This document shows, in pieces, positions 25,243-35,145 of a stretch of DNA of 64,000 bases (positions are counted from its first letter, which is position 1; each line of letters begins with the position of its first letter). The stretch spans positions 124,001-188,000 of the forward strand of contig NZ_MTQF01000012.1 of NCBI RefSeq assembly GCF_001975985.1. The letters are read 5' to 3'. This DNA comes from [Flexibacter] sp. ATCC 35103. Lineage in GTDB: Bacteria; Bacteroidota; Bacteroidia; Flavobacteriales; Flavobacteriaceae. A program made the position numbers and the translations under genes. The notes under the pieces are model-generated. The model made no database searches. It was not told the DNA's origin and worked only from the letters and a program-made list of their open reading frames with translations.

Positions 25243-26214
25243 TTATAGGCTGTATTTAAGACCTAAAGTCAAACCTAAACCTGAAATACCAACATAAGTA
25301 CTAACATCGTCAGTTGCTCTGGTACTATCAAAACCTGCCGCATTAGTTACTTTACTATTTGAAGTAGAACTAATTGTTTCAACATATTTAGTGTGACTTG
25401 CAGAATATGATGCATCAGGACGGAAAGTAGTTGGAGTATTTAATTTATCTACACCATTTTCAGTATATACTTCAGTTTCTTTAGTTTTTCCGTGTACAGT
25501 AAAGTTACGGTATTCTAATTCTGCAAAAGCAGAAATATGTTTTCCTAATTTATAAGAAGTACCAATAGACGCCATAAATCCAAGTGAAGGATTTGGTTTA
25601 ACAACATCTTTTGAATAAGCATTGGTAGTTGCTACCTGGTTAGCTCCTACAAAAGTACTGTAAGTTCTATCTGTTTTAATATCTAACGTTCCGTGAATTG
25701 GAACAATGATTCCAACTTTAGTATATGGTTCAAAACCGTGTGCTTCACCTAAAAACATTACAAGTGCCGGAGCTAAATCAAAAGCTTTAATTTCTCCTTC
25801 TGCAGTAAAACTTAAATAAGTAGCTGCAGGACTAGTAGCCGGGTTATATGAAATAAGTCTATCTGTTGTCTGCGCCATTGTTTTAGTATTACTGATGTAG
25901 TAATTTGCCGCCATCTCAACTCCTAAACGTGTTGAAAAACGGTAACCAGCAGTAATTCCACTTCTAAAACCTTGTCCAAAAGAACCCGTAACACCTTCTC
26001 TTGAAACTAATTTATTGTTTGCTAAAGTACCTGCATAGACATCTCTATTTGGTAATTGACCTCCAACAACTGGAAATTCTGTAGAAGCAGTTTGGTTGAA
26101 ATAAGATCCACCAATTTTAAAATACCAACTTTCTGGTTTATCCGCTTTTTCTGTTTGCGCCATTGTGGCCATAGAGCAAACTAATAATCCTAGTAAGAAA
26201 AGGTTCTTTTTCAT
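25243..26214 (-). CDS. Outer-membrane beta-barrel protein
   Basis: 323-residue protein. I chose the ATG at 26214, which gives a clean signal peptide (MKKNLFLLGLLVCSMATMAQ); an in-frame ATG nine codons upstream is less suitable. The mature sequence has repeated amphipathic strands (AGYRFSTRLGVEMAANYYIS, SFGLGASIGTSYKLGKHISAFAELEYRNF-like segments) and a terminal strand YVGISGLGLTLGLKYSL ending in Leu, as in OmpW/OmpX-like barrels. No enzymatic motif. It may be a porin or structural barrel. CAAACTTA at 26239-26246 reads TAAGTTTG on the minus strand, a possible -7 box. Confidence 0.85.
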   Translation of the reverse strand: MKKNLFLLGLLVCSMATMAQTEKADKPESWYFKIGGSYFNQTASTEFPVVGGQLPNRDVYAGTLANNKLVSREGVTGSFGQGFRSGITAGYRFSTRLGVEMAANYYISNTKTMAQTTDRLISYNPATSPAATYLSFTAEGEIKAFDLAPALVMFLGEAHGFEPYTKVGIIVPIHGTLDIKTDRTYSTFVGANQVATTNAYSKDVVKPNPSLGFMASIGTSYKLGKHISAFAELEYRNFTVHGKTKETEVYTENGVDKLNTPTTFRPDASYSASHTKYVETISSTSNSKVTNAAGFDSTRATDDVSTYVGISGLGLTLGLKYSL

Positions 26215-26392
26215 AATTCTGATTTTAATTAATTTATACAAACTTAGATTATTTTAACATATTCTTATAGTTTGCATTGTTAGACTTGGTACGAAATCGT
26301 TGTAATTTTAAGCAATATTACTAAAAAAGTATTATGCATGCATATTTTTAACGTAAAAAAAATGCATTCTTCTAAATTTTAACTGTTAAAAT

Positions 26393-29300
26393 TTAGTTCA
26401 GCTTAAAATTTACCTGCATTTTTTCTAATTCTATCAATAACTCTGTCGAAATCCTAACTTTTAGCCTACGGCTAGGCATGGTTAGTTTTGTTACTACTTT
26501 TATTTCTTCGACTTCATTTACTTCCTGAATTTTAGTTTCTTGCGGCGCATCAGCATCTTCATTCTCGTCTACAAAAACAGCATCATCTGCTTCTTCAAAA
26601 TCAGTTGGAGTTTCTACTTCAACCAAACGTTTGATTTTTTCTAACTCCATGATCTCAAAAGTCACAGAATTATCTCCCTTATTCGCATTAAATAATTGAC
26701 TCAGATTATGAATAAATTCTGTTTGTAAATCTTTTATATTCAACAATAAAATCAGCTTTTTAGCAAAAGCTTCTAAAATATCCTGCAACTGCCTAATTTC
26801 AACAAATTGCATTCTTGGATCTGACTTTTTACCCGTGTCGTGATTTACCCAGCCATCTTTTATTATTATTTTCAGGAAAGCAAAATTATTCTGAATCAGG
26901 AAATGGCGGAACTTTAAATATTCTTCACCAAAAATTTTAAATTCATAACTTTCATCGTAACCTTCTAAATTAAATACTGCCCAGCCTTTTCCGTTTTTAG
27001 CCACACGGTGCTGTACGTTATTGATGATTCCGGCAAAATTTAGATTTTTACCCACATATTCATTCATGCTTTTTAGCGCTTCTAATCTGGCATTGCAAAA
27101 ATATTTCATCTCAAATCTGAAATCATCCAGAGGATGTCCGGAAATATAAATCCCTACAACTTCTTTCTCTTTCGCCAATTTTTCCATTGTACTCCAATCC
27201 TCGCAAGGAGGTACAACAGGTTCTGCAATCTGAACTTCACTTGCTTCTCCAAATAAACTTACCTGAGATGAGTTTTCATTTTCCTGAAACTTCGATCCGT
27301 AACGAATTGCTTTTTCATAAAAAGTAATTCCGTCGCCATCATCATGAAAATATTGCGCTCTTGTCGTTCCTTCAAACGAATCAAATCCTCCTGCCAAAGC
27401 CAGATTTTCGATTGCTTTTTTATTCGCAGCACGCAAATCGATACGTTTCGCCAAATCAAAAATCGACTTGTACTTACCGTCCTTTCTACTTTCTACAATG
27501 GTTGCCACAGCTCCGGAACCCACTCCTTTAATAGCACCCATCCCAAAACGAACAGCGTATTCATCGTTTACCGTAAATTTGTAAAACGATTCGTTTACAT
27601 CCGGTCCTAAAACCTGTAATCCCATTCGTTTACATTCTTCCATAAAAAATGATACTTGTTTGATATCATTCATATTATTCGAAAGTACCGCTGCCATATA
27701 TTCTGCAGGATAATGTGCTTTTAAATACGCTGTTTGATACGCAATCCAGGCATAACAAGTCGAGTGCGATTTGTTGAAGGCGTAACTCGCAAATGCTTCC
27801 CAGTCTTTCCAGATTTTCTCCAGAACTTTTGCATCATGTCCTTTCTTCGCCGCTTGTTCTACGAACTTCGGCTTCATTTTATCCAGTACATCTTTTTGTT
27901 TCTTACCCATCGCCTTACGCAAAACGTCGGCCTCACCTTTTGTAAAGTCAGCCAGCGATTGCGACAAAAGCATTACCTGCTCCTGGTAAACGGTAATTCC
28001 GTAGGTTTCTCCTAAATATTCCTCACAGGCATCTAAATCGTATTTGATTTCTTCTTCGCCATTTTTTCTTCTTACGAAAGACGGAATATACTCTAAAGGT
28101 CCCGGACGATATAAGGCATTCATGGCAATTAAATCTCCAAAAACCGTTGGCTTCAGATCCTTCATGTATTTCTGCATTCCGGGTGACTCGTATTGGAAGA
28201 TTCCAACTGTTTCTCCTCTCTGGAAAAGTGCATAAGTCTCAACATCATCAATCGGGAAAGTATCCGGATCCAAATCAATTCCGTTTCTATATTTTACCAG
28301 TTTAACGGTATCTTTTATTAAAGTAAGGGTCTTTAGACCCAGGAAGTCCATCTTCAGCAATCCTGCACTTTCTGCAACCGAGTTATCAAACTGTGTTACA
28401 TATAAATCAGAATCTTTTGCGGTGGTAACGGGAACATAATTTGTAATATCCGATGGCGTAATAATTACTCCACAGGCATGAATTCCGGTATTTCGCATGG
28501 ATCCTTCCAGGATTTTTGCCTGCTGAATGGTTTCTCCCGCCAAATCATCTTCGTTGGCAATGGCGATTAATTCTTTTACATTATCAAATTCATCAGAACG
28601 AAGGGCTTTTTTAACCTCGTCTTCGTTTTCAGAAATAAAACGGGCAAGATTCCATTTAGATGGCATCATTGCCGGAATCAATTTTGCAATTCTATCGGCT
28701 TCAAATAAAGGTAAATCCAGTACACGAGCTGTATCACGAATCGCTGATTTGGTTGCCATTTTACCATAAGTGATAATTTGCGCAACCTGCTTTTGACCGT
28801 ATTTTTTGATTACATAATCCATAACACGACCACGGCCCTCGTCATCAAAGTCAATATCAATATCGGGCATGGATACACGATCCGGATTCAGGAAACGCTC
28901 AAAAAGCAAATCGTACTTAATTGGGTCAATATTGGTGATCCCTAAACAATATGCTACCGCAGATCCTGCTGCAGATCCACGACCTGGTCCTACCGAAACG
29001 TCCATGTTTCTGGCTTCGGCGATAAAATCCTGAACAATCAAAAAGTAACCCGGATATCCGGAATTCGAAATGGTCAGTAACTCAAAATCCAAACGTTCCT
29101 GAATCGATTCAGTAATTTCTCCATATCGTTTTTTGGCTCCCACCATTGTAAGGTGTCGCAGATATTTATTTTCACCTCGAACTCCTCCATCAGATTCATC
29201 TTCAGGAACTACGAATTCTTGAGGAATGTCAAATTTAGGAAGTAATACATCTCGATAGAGCGAATAAATCTCAACCTTATCTACAATTTCCTGAATATTT

Positions 29301-30928
29301 ATAATCGCTTCAGGCAAATCAGCGAAGAGTTTTTTCATCTCTTCTGATGATTTATAGTAGTATTCCTGATTAGGCAATCCGTAACGATATCCGCGACCAC
29401 GGCCAATTGGCGTAGCTTGTTTTTCACCATCTTTTACACACAACAAAATATCGTGTGCATTGGCATCTTCTTTATTTAAATAATAGGTATTGTTTGTCGC
29501 AATTAATTTGACGTTGTGTTTTTGAGAAAACTCAATCAGGGTTTTATTCACACGATTTTCGTCTTCCTGATTGTGGCGCATTACTTCTAAATAAAAGTCA
29601 TCACCAAATTGTTCTTTCCACCATATCAAAGCTTCTTCGGCCTGATTTTCACCAACGTTCAGGATTTTACTCTGGATTTCTCCATATAAATTCCCGGACA
29701 AAACCATGATATCTTCTTTGTATTTTTCAACAATTGCACGATCAATTCTGGGAACATAATAAAATCCGTCTGTAAAGGCAATCGACGACATTTTTGCCAA
29801 ATTGTGATAGCCGTTTTTATTTTTGGCCAATAACACAACCTGATTACCGTTGTCTTTTTTACTTTTATCTAAGTGATTATCACAGACATTAAATTCACAC
29901 CCTACAATTGGCTTGATTTCAGTTTCTGTTGGTTCTTCACCAGCTTCAACCAAAGCTTTATTTTTTCCTGATGCTGCTTTATTGTGATTCATAACGGCGC
30001 TCACAAAATGGAAAGCTCCCATCATATTTCCGGTATCAGTCATGGCAACGGCAGGCATTCCGTTTTTGGCTGTAGCCGCAACAATATTCCCAATTCCTAT
30101 TGTCGACTGTAAAACCGAAAACTGGGTATGATTGTGTAAATGCGCATATTTTGCCAATTTAAAATCTTCTCTGTCAGATGCCGAAACCGTAGTTCCTTTA
30201 TCATTAGATTCTAAAGCCCTTAATTGTTCCCTGATTTTATCAGAAGCAGCTTTTAAATTGATGTGTTTTAAACCAATTAACGGAAATTCCTGTGGATTTC
30301 TATTTTGAAATTCCTTGAAATAATCCTTCGGAACGTCTAGTTCTTCTTTGGTAAAAACTTCTCTTCTAATTAACTCCAAAAAACAACGCGTAGTTGCCTC
30401 AACGTCGGCAGTTGCGTTGTGCGCTTCCGCGAAAGGTTTATTAAAAAGATATTCGTGTAATTCTGTTAGTGTTGGCAATTTGAATCTACCTCCACGACCT
30501 CCGGGAAGTTTTAATAATGAAGCCGTAACCTCGGTACAGGTATCTAAAACCGGCATTGAACTCATTGGAGAATCTACGCCCATTCTATGAAATTCAGCGC
30601 CCATAATATTAACGTCGAAACCTAAATTCTGACCTACAATAAATTTGGTTTTACTTAAAGCGATATTGAATTTCTCTAAAACTTCGGCCAACGTGATTCC
30701 ATCGGCTTCAGCCAATTCAGTCGAGATTCCGTGAATACGTTCTGCATCATACGGAATATTAAATCCGTCAGGCTTAACCAAATAATCCTGATGTTCGATA
30801 AGTTGCCCCATCTCGTCATGAAGCTGCCAGGCGATCTGAATACAGCGCGGCCAGTTATCAGAATCAGTAATTGGAGCATCCCAGCGTTTTGGTAATCCAG
30901 TAGTTTCGGTATCGAATATTAAATACAT
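26393..30928 (-). CDS. dnaE: DNA polymerase III alpha subunit with fused DnaQ-type exonuclease
   Basis: 1511-residue replicative polymerase. Residues 1 to about 190 are a DEDDh 3'-5' exonuclease (MYLIFDTETTGLPKR with Asp6 and Glu8, FIVGQNLGFDVNIMGAEF, and HNATADVEATTRCFLEL with the His and Asp). A PHP domain follows (about 265-500: HLHNHTQFSVLQST). The polymerase core holds GRGSAAGSAVAYCLGITNIDP and the catalytic aspartates in MPDIDIDFDDEGRG, then fingers, helix-hairpin-helix and OB-fold regions. The acidic tail has VDENEDADAPQETKIQEV. The fusion puts proofreading on the same chain as synthesis. It is longer than the roughly 1160 residues of stand-alone DnaE. The N-terminal exonuclease, not an insertion in PHP, distinguishes it from PolC. 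Confidence 0.96.
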   Translation of the reverse strand: MYLIFDTETTGLPKRWDAPITDSDNWPRCIQIAWQLHDEMGQLIEHQDYLVKPDGFNIPYDAERIHGISTELAEADGITLAEVLEKFNIALSKTKFIVGQNLGFDVNIMGAEFHRMGVDSPMSSMPVLDTCTEVTASLLKLPGGRGGRFKLPTLTELHEYLFNKPFAEAHNATADVEATTRCFLELIRREVFTKEELDVPKDYFKEFQNRNPQEFPLIGLKHINLKAASDKIREQLRALESNDKGTTVSASDREDFKLAKYAHLHNHTQFSVLQSTIGIGNIVAATAKNGMPAVAMTDTGNMMGAFHFVSAVMNHNKAASGKNKALVEAGEEPTETEIKPIVGCEFNVCDNHLDKSKKDNGNQVVLLAKNKNGYHNLAKMSSIAFTDGFYYVPRIDRAIVEKYKEDIMVLSGNLYGEIQSKILNVGENQAEEALIWWKEQFGDDFYLEVMRHNQEDENRVNKTLIEFSQKHNVKLIATNNTYYLNKEDANAHDILLCVKDGEKQATPIGRGRGYRYGLPNQEYYYKSSEEMKKLFADLPEAIINIQEIVDKVEIYSLYRDVLLPKFDIPQEFVVPEDESDGGVRGENKYLRHLTMVGAKKRYGEITESIQERLDFELLTISNSGYPGYFLIVQDFIAEARNMDVSVGPGRGSAAGSAVAYCLGITNIDPIKYDLLFERFLNPDRVSMPDIDIDFDDEGRGRVMDYVIKKYGQKQVAQIITYGKMATKSAIRDTARVLDLPLFEADRIAKLIPAMMPSKWNLARFISENEDEVKKALRSDEFDNVKELIAIANEDDLAGETIQQAKILEGSMRNTGIHACGVIITPSDITNYVPVTTAKDSDLYVTQFDNSVAESAGLLKMDFLGLKTLTLIKDTVKLVKYRNGIDLDPDTFPIDDVETYALFQRGETVGIFQYESPGMQKYMKDLKPTVFGDLIAMNALYRPGPLEYIPSFVRRKNGEEEIKYDLDACEEYLGETYGITVYQEQVMLLSQSLADFTKGEADVLRKAMGKKQKDVLDKMKPKFVEQAAKKGHDAKVLEKIWKDWEAFASYAFNKSHSTCYAWIAYQTAYLKAHYPAEYMAAVLSNNMNDIKQVSFFMEECKRMGLQVLGPDVNESFYKFTVNDEYAVRFGMGAIKGVGSGAVATIVESRKDGKYKSIFDLAKRIDLRAANKKAIENLALAGGFDSFEGTTRAQYFHDDGDGITFYEKAIRYGSKFQENENSSQVSLFGEASEVQIAEPVVPPCEDWSTMEKLAKEKEVVGIYISGHPLDDFRFEMKYFCNARLEALKSMNEYVGKNLNFAGIINNVQHRVAKNGKGWAVFNLEGYDESYEFKIFGEEYLKFRHFLIQNNFAFLKIIIKDGWVNHDTGKKSDPRMQFVEIRQLQDILEAFAKKLILLLNIKDLQTEFIHNLSQLFNANKGDNSVTFEIMELEKIKRLVEVETPTDFEEADDAVFVDENEDADAPQETKIQEVNEVEEIKVVTKLTMPSRRLKVRISTELLIELEKMQVNFKLN

Positions 30929-31272
30929 AAGTTTTGTAAAAAGACAATTTTAAAAATTCCAAATCCCAAGCTCTTTTCCACATAAATAACTGATTATATG
31001 AACTATAAAAAATCTCGAAATGCAAAATGGAGGAAGTTCAAATTTACGCTTTTTTTTGGCTTAAGGAAATAAAGAATTGAACAAAAAGCATTAATCAAAA
31101 TCATTATTAGAAACTGTTAAAAAGCGATAAAAATGATAAAATTTAGATTATTTGAAGTTAAAAACTTCGATTATTCATTTTGGATACTCATTGCACCAAA
31201 ATGAACACTTTTAAACTACACTCTATCCTGAACTTTGCTTCATCAAATTATAACAATTAAAAAATAATAATC
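30929..31272. other. Intergenic region upstream of the short-chain dehydrogenase gene
   Basis: 344 bp without a plausible gene. It holds a small hairpin, TGAAGTT-AAA-AACTTCG, near 31153-31168, and the dyad described separately at 31174-31205. Confidence 0.5.
31174..31205. promoter_or_regulatory. Perfect dyad upstream of the dehydrogenase gene, possible operator
   Basis: TTCATTTTGG (31174-31183) and CCAAAATGAA (31196-31205) are perfect complements separated by 12 bases, 68 bp before the dehydrogenase ATG. The spacing suits a dimeric regulator binding on one DNA face; the AraC-type gene downstream is one candidate. Confidence 0.45.
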
Positions 31273-32076
31273 ATGAAAACTATTTTTATCACAGGCGCTT
31301 CATCAGGATTAGGAAAAGCTACGGCAAAATTATTTCAACAAAAAGGATGGAATGTAATCGCAACAATGAGAAATCCTGAAAAAGAAACTGAACTTTCTAA
31401 CTTAAACAACGTAACCCTTTTACCTTTAGATGTTACGAATTTTGACCAAATACAAAGTACCGTTAAAAAAGCACTGGAATTAAGCGATATTGATATCGTT
31501 TTTAATAATGCAGGTTACGGTCTAATTGGACCTTTGGAAAGCTTTAATGACGATCAAATTACAAAACAATTAAACACAAATTTATTAGGCGTAATTCGTG
31601 TTACCAATGCTTTTATTCCATATTTCAGAGAAAGAAAAAGCGGATTATTTATCTCAACAACTTCTATTGGCGGATTGATTTCTTTCCCTTTAGGATCTGT
31701 ATATCACGCAACAAAATGGGGATTAGAAGGCTGGAGCGAAAGTATGGCTTATGAATTAAATCCGTTTGGAATAAACATTAAAACGGTTTCTCCTGGCGGT
31801 ATTAAAACAGAATTCCTTCACGGTTCTCTTGATACTGGTGTTAAACCTGAATATCAGGCAATGGCAAACAAAATGTTTGAAAATGTAGACGCAATGTTTG
31901 AAATGGCATCAACACCAGAGCAAATTGCAGATGTTGTTTACGAAGCTGCAACAGACGGAAAAACCCAACTGAGATATGTAGCTGGAGAAGATGCAAAAGC
32001 ACTTTACAAACAAAGACAGGAACAAGGAGACGAAGTTTTTCGCGCCGCATTTGGCAAACAATTTTTGGGAGCATAA
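31273..32076 (+). CDS. Short-chain dehydrogenase/reductase
   Basis: 267-residue classical SDR. The cofactor loop is ITGASSGLGKATAKLF at residues 5-20, NNAG is in DIVFNNAGYGLIGPLESF, and the catalytic Ser and Tyr-x3-Lys are in ISTTSIGGLISFPLGSVYHATKWGLEGWSE. The substrate is not evident. The AraC-type regulator gene begins 72 bp after its stop, beyond a hairpin. The arrangement (SDR then AraC regulator on the same strand) is common where the regulator controls the dehydrogenase. Confidence 0.94.
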   Translation: MKTIFITGASSGLGKATAKLFQQKGWNVIATMRNPEKETELSNLNNVTLLPLDVTNFDQIQSTVKKALELSDIDIVFNNAGYGLIGPLESFNDDQITKQLNTNLLGVIRVTNAFIPYFRERKSGLFISTTSIGGLISFPLGSVYHATKWGLEGWSESMAYELNPFGINIKTVSPGGIKTEFLHGSLDTGVKPEYQAMANKMFENVDAMFEMASTPEQIADVVYEAATDGKTQLRYVAGEDAKALYKQRQEQGDEVFRAAFGKQFLGA

Positions 32077-32085
32077 TTTATTACT

Positions 32086-32137
32086 AATACCGCTCAGGTT
32101 TTGATAAGCTGTGCGGTATTGGTTTTTAATTTTTTAT
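32086..32137 (+). terminator. Hairpin terminator between dehydrogenase and AraC genes
   Basis: AATACCGCTCAG (32086-32097) pairs with CTGTGCGGTATT (32109-32120) with one mismatch and is followed by GGTTTTTAATTTTTT. Confidence 0.7.
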
Positions 32138-32148
32138 ACCTTTATATC

Positions 32149-33069
32149 ATGGAAAAGAAAAACAACAATCCGTCAAAAATTTCCTCAATATCACAATTTC
32201 ATAGTTTGTTTCAGCTCCCAAAGCCGCTTCATCCTATGATTACCTTGGTTGATAATACCAAACTCATTATAAATGCTGATTTAACTAATAACCATTTTCT
32301 GCTCGATTTTTATAAAATATCTTATAAATATTCTACTAACGGAAAAATGGGTTACGGTCAGGGTTATTATGATTTTAATGAAGGCGGATTAATGTTTACT
32401 TCTCCCAATCAATTGATTTTTACCGATAATCAGGAAGGAGTTGAATATTTTGGCTATACACTGCTTTTTCATCCGGACTTTATTAGAAATTATCCTTTGG
32501 GAAAAACGATCAAAAAATATGGCTTTTTCTCTTATGATACCAATGAAGCGCTTCATCTTTCTGATAGCGAAAAAACAACTATTGTAGGATTATTAACCAG
32601 CATTGACAATGAACTTCATACGGCTATTGACGAAATGAGTCAGGATGTAGTTGTTTCTTATATCGATGTTTTACTTAATTATAGCAATCGTTTTTACAAA
32701 CGTCAATTCATTACCAGAAAAACAATCAGCCACGATTTATTACTAAAAGTCGAAGAAACGCTGGACAATTATCTTAATAATGCCGAAACTCTAAAAAAAG
32801 GATTACCTACCGTGGATTTTCTTGCTTCACAAATCAATGTTTCTACTCATTATTTATCTGATATGCTCCGAAATTTAACCGGACAAAATGCTCAGCAGCA
32901 CATTCATTCGAAACTAATTGAAAAATCAAAAGACTTTCTGATTTCTACCAATCTTTCGGTAGCAGAAATAGCGTATCAATTGGGTTTTGAATATCCTCAA
33001 TCGTTTAGTAAACTTTTCAAAAAGAAAACCAACTTAACACCTTTGGAGTTTAAAAACTCATTGAATTAA
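32149..33069 (+). CDS. AraC-family transcription regulator
   Basis: 306-residue regulator. The N-terminal 190 residues are a cupin-like sensor domain. The C-terminal AraC helix-turn-helix pair includes VDFLASQINVSTHYLSDMLRNLTGQNAQQHIHSKLIEK and the second-helix signature SVAEIAYQLGFEYPQSFSKLFKKKTNLTPLEFKN. The start is ATG 32149; the frame extends further upstream only through the terminator hairpin. It likely regulates the adjacent dehydrogenase, whose promoter region holds a perfect dyad. Confidence 0.9.
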   Translation: MEKKNNNPSKISSISQFHSLFQLPKPLHPMITLVDNTKLIINADLTNNHFLLDFYKISYKYSTNGKMGYGQGYYDFNEGGLMFTSPNQLIFTDNQEGVEYFGYTLLFHPDFIRNYPLGKTIKKYGFFSYDTNEALHLSDSEKTTIVGLLTSIDNELHTAIDEMSQDVVVSYIDVLLNYSNRFYKRQFITRKTISHDLLLKVEETLDNYLNNAETLKKGLPTVDFLASQINVSTHYLSDMLRNLTGQNAQQHIHSKLIEKSKDFLISTNLSVAEIAYQLGFEYPQSFSKLFKKKTNLTPLEFKNSLN

Positions 33070-33530
33070 TCTTTAAAATTATCTTCTCTAACAGATCTCT
33101 TTTTACATTAAAAATCATAAAATTTCATAAAAATACACTTCTTGGATGTCGTAGTATTTTAATGAATTTTAGGGTATTTAAAATCTTCATAAATTGGCAT
33201 TTAAAGCTATTAAAATCCAAAAAAGCAGAAACTTTAAAACAAATCAAATCTAATAATTATTACTATTTTAACTCATTTTGTTACATTTTTTTTAATAAAA
33301 ACTTATATTTTATATTGATTTTGAGATAAATTTGCCAACTATTAAAATTAAAGCAATCAAATCAAAATTAACCTGAAAAGGAAAAGTAAAACCAATTTAT
33401 ATTCATTCTACAACCAAATCTTATTGCAAAAAAGTCAATCGCAATTTGTATTTAAGTTTGGGTATCGTATATAATGAAATATTCAAATTGACGCCCTTAT
33501 ATCTTTTTCTAATTTTGTTTTCCTATTATA
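33070..33530. other. Long AT-rich leader region of the leucine genes
   Basis: More than 450 bp without a gene. TAAATTTG at 33327-33334 and TAAGTTTG at 33453-33460 are possible -7 boxes without a good partner TTG. I see no strong hairpin or riboswitch fold by eye. The length is unusual and suggests leader-mediated control. Confidence 0.4.
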
Positions 33531-33584
33531 ATGAGCAGGAATTGCTGTGGTTATAGAATTACAATTAAAAAAAATAAAAAATGA
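33531..33584 (+). CDS. 17-residue micro-ORF overlapping leuC
   Basis: A complete frame, ATG to TGA, encodes MSRNCCGYRITIKKNKK. Its stop TGA shares the ATGA tetranucleotide with the leuC start (33581-33584), the classic arrangement for translational coupling. It contains adjacent cysteine codons, a tyrosine and no leucine, so it is not a simple Leu attenuator. It may be a regulatory leader peptide. Without comparative data a chance frame remains possible. Confidence 0.4.
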   Translation: MSRNCCGYRITIKKNKK

Positions 33585-34975
33585 GTAAGACATTATTTGA
33601 CAAAGTATGGGATTCACATGTAGTGCGTAAAATTGAAGATGGACCAGATGTGTTTTTTATTGACCGCCATTTCATTCATGAAGTTACGAGTCCTGTTGCT
33701 TTTCTAGGATTAAAAGCCAGAGGCGTTAAGGTTTTATACCCGGAGCGTACTTTTGCAACTGCAGATCACAATACACCAACCATAAACCAACATTTACCAG
33801 TTGAAGATGCTCTATCTGCAAATCAGCTTAAAGCGCTTGAAGATAATGCTGCCGAATACGGAATTTCGCACTGGGGATTAGGTCACATTAAAAATGGAAT
33901 TGTACACGTAGTTGGTCCTGAAAACGGAATTACTTTGCCAGGTGCTACTATTGTTTGTGGTGATTCTCACACTTCTACTCACGGTGCTTTTGGAGCGATT
34001 GCTTTTGGTATCGGAACTTCTGAGGTTGAAATGGTGCTTTCTACTCAATGTATTATGCAGCCAAAACCAAAGAAAATGCGTATCAACGTAAACGGTCAAT
34101 TAAGTAAAGGCGTTGGCCCAAAAGACGTTGCGCTTTATATTATTGCTCAATTAACTACTTCTGGAGGAACAGGTTATTTTGTTGAATACGCCGGAGATGT
34201 TTTCGAAAACATGACGATGGAAGGTCGTATGACTGTTTGTAATCTAAGTATCGAAATGGGTGCTCGTGGTGGTATGATTGCTCCTGACCAAACTACTTTT
34301 GATTTCCTTGAAGGAAGATTATTTGCTCCAAAAGGAGAAGCCTGGACAAAAGCGGTTGAATACTGGAAAACTTTAAAAACGGATGCTGATGCTGTTTTTG
34401 ATGCTGAATTAAACATCAAAGCTTCAGATATCGAGCCAATGATTACTTATGGTACTAATCCAGGAATGGGAATTGGTATCTCAAAACATATTCCGAACGC
34501 CAATCAAGTTGAAGGCGGTGAGGAAACATACAAAAAATCGTTAGCTTATATGGGCTTCCAGGAAGATGATGTGATGATTGGAAAACCAATTGATTACGTT
34601 TTCTTAGGAAGTTGTACAAACGGACGTATTGAAGATTTTAGGGCTTTCGCCGAAATTGTAAAAGGAAGAAAAAAAGCAGATAATGTTACCGCTTGGTTAG
34701 TTCCGGGTTCTCACGTTGTAGAAGCTCAAATTAAAGAAGAAGGTATTTTAGATATTCTGACAGAAGCTGGTTTTGTATTACGTCAGCCGGGTTGTTCGGC
34801 TTGTTTAGCAATGAACGACGATAAAGTTCCTGCTGGAAAATATGCGGTAAGTACTTCAAACAGAAACTTTGAAGGTCGCCAAGGTCCTGGTTCAAGAACA
34901 TTATTAGCAAGCCCAATTATGGCTGCCGCTGCTGCTGTTACAGGAAAACTAACAGACCCGAGAGAGCTTTTTTAA
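33581..34975 (+). CDS. leuC: 3-Isopropylmalate dehydratase large subunit
   Basis: 464-residue aconitase-family enzyme that, with LeuD, isomerises 2- to 3-isopropylmalate in leucine synthesis. The N-terminal MSKTLFDKVWDSHVV is typical. The cluster cysteines lie in FLGSCTNGRIEDF and RQPGCSACLAMNDDKVPAG. VCGDSHTSTHGAFGAIAFGIGTSEVEMVLSTQC provides active-site residues. The leuD gene follows after 170 bp of repeat spacer. Cytosolic, [4Fe-4S] dependent. Confidence 0.98.
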   Translation: MSKTLFDKVWDSHVVRKIEDGPDVFFIDRHFIHEVTSPVAFLGLKARGVKVLYPERTFATADHNTPTINQHLPVEDALSANQLKALEDNAAEYGISHWGLGHIKNGIVHVVGPENGITLPGATIVCGDSHTSTHGAFGAIAFGIGTSEVEMVLSTQCIMQPKPKKMRINVNGQLSKGVGPKDVALYIIAQLTTSGGTGYFVEYAGDVFENMTMEGRMTVCNLSIEMGARGGMIAPDQTTFDFLEGRLFAPKGEAWTKAVEYWKTLKTDADAVFDAELNIKASDIEPMITYGTNPGMGIGISKHIPNANQVEGGEETYKKSLAYMGFQEDDVMIGKPIDYVFLGSCTNGRIEDFRAFAEIVKGRKKADNVTAWLVPGSHVVEAQIKEEGILDILTEAGFVLRQPGCSACLAMNDDKVPAGKYAVSTSNRNFEGRQGPGSRTLLASPIMAAAAAVTGKLTDPRELF

Positions 34976-34984
34976 AGATTTATG

Positions 34985-35145
34985 AATGAAGATTAACGAT
35001 CTCTGATTTCAGATTTCAGCACACTTCATTAAAAAACCTTCTAAAATTTCAATTTACATTTTACAAAAAAATTTAACGATTACAGTTTTACGTTCTAACA
35101 ATAAATCTAAAATCATAAATCGTTAATCAAAAATCAAAAATCAAA
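34985..35145. repeat. Heptamer-like spacer repeat between leuC and leuD
   Basis: Short units such as GATTTCAGATTTCAG and then AAATCTAAAATCATAAATC and three consecutive AATCAAA heptamers directly before the leuD ATG. No coding frame. Confidence 0.55.
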
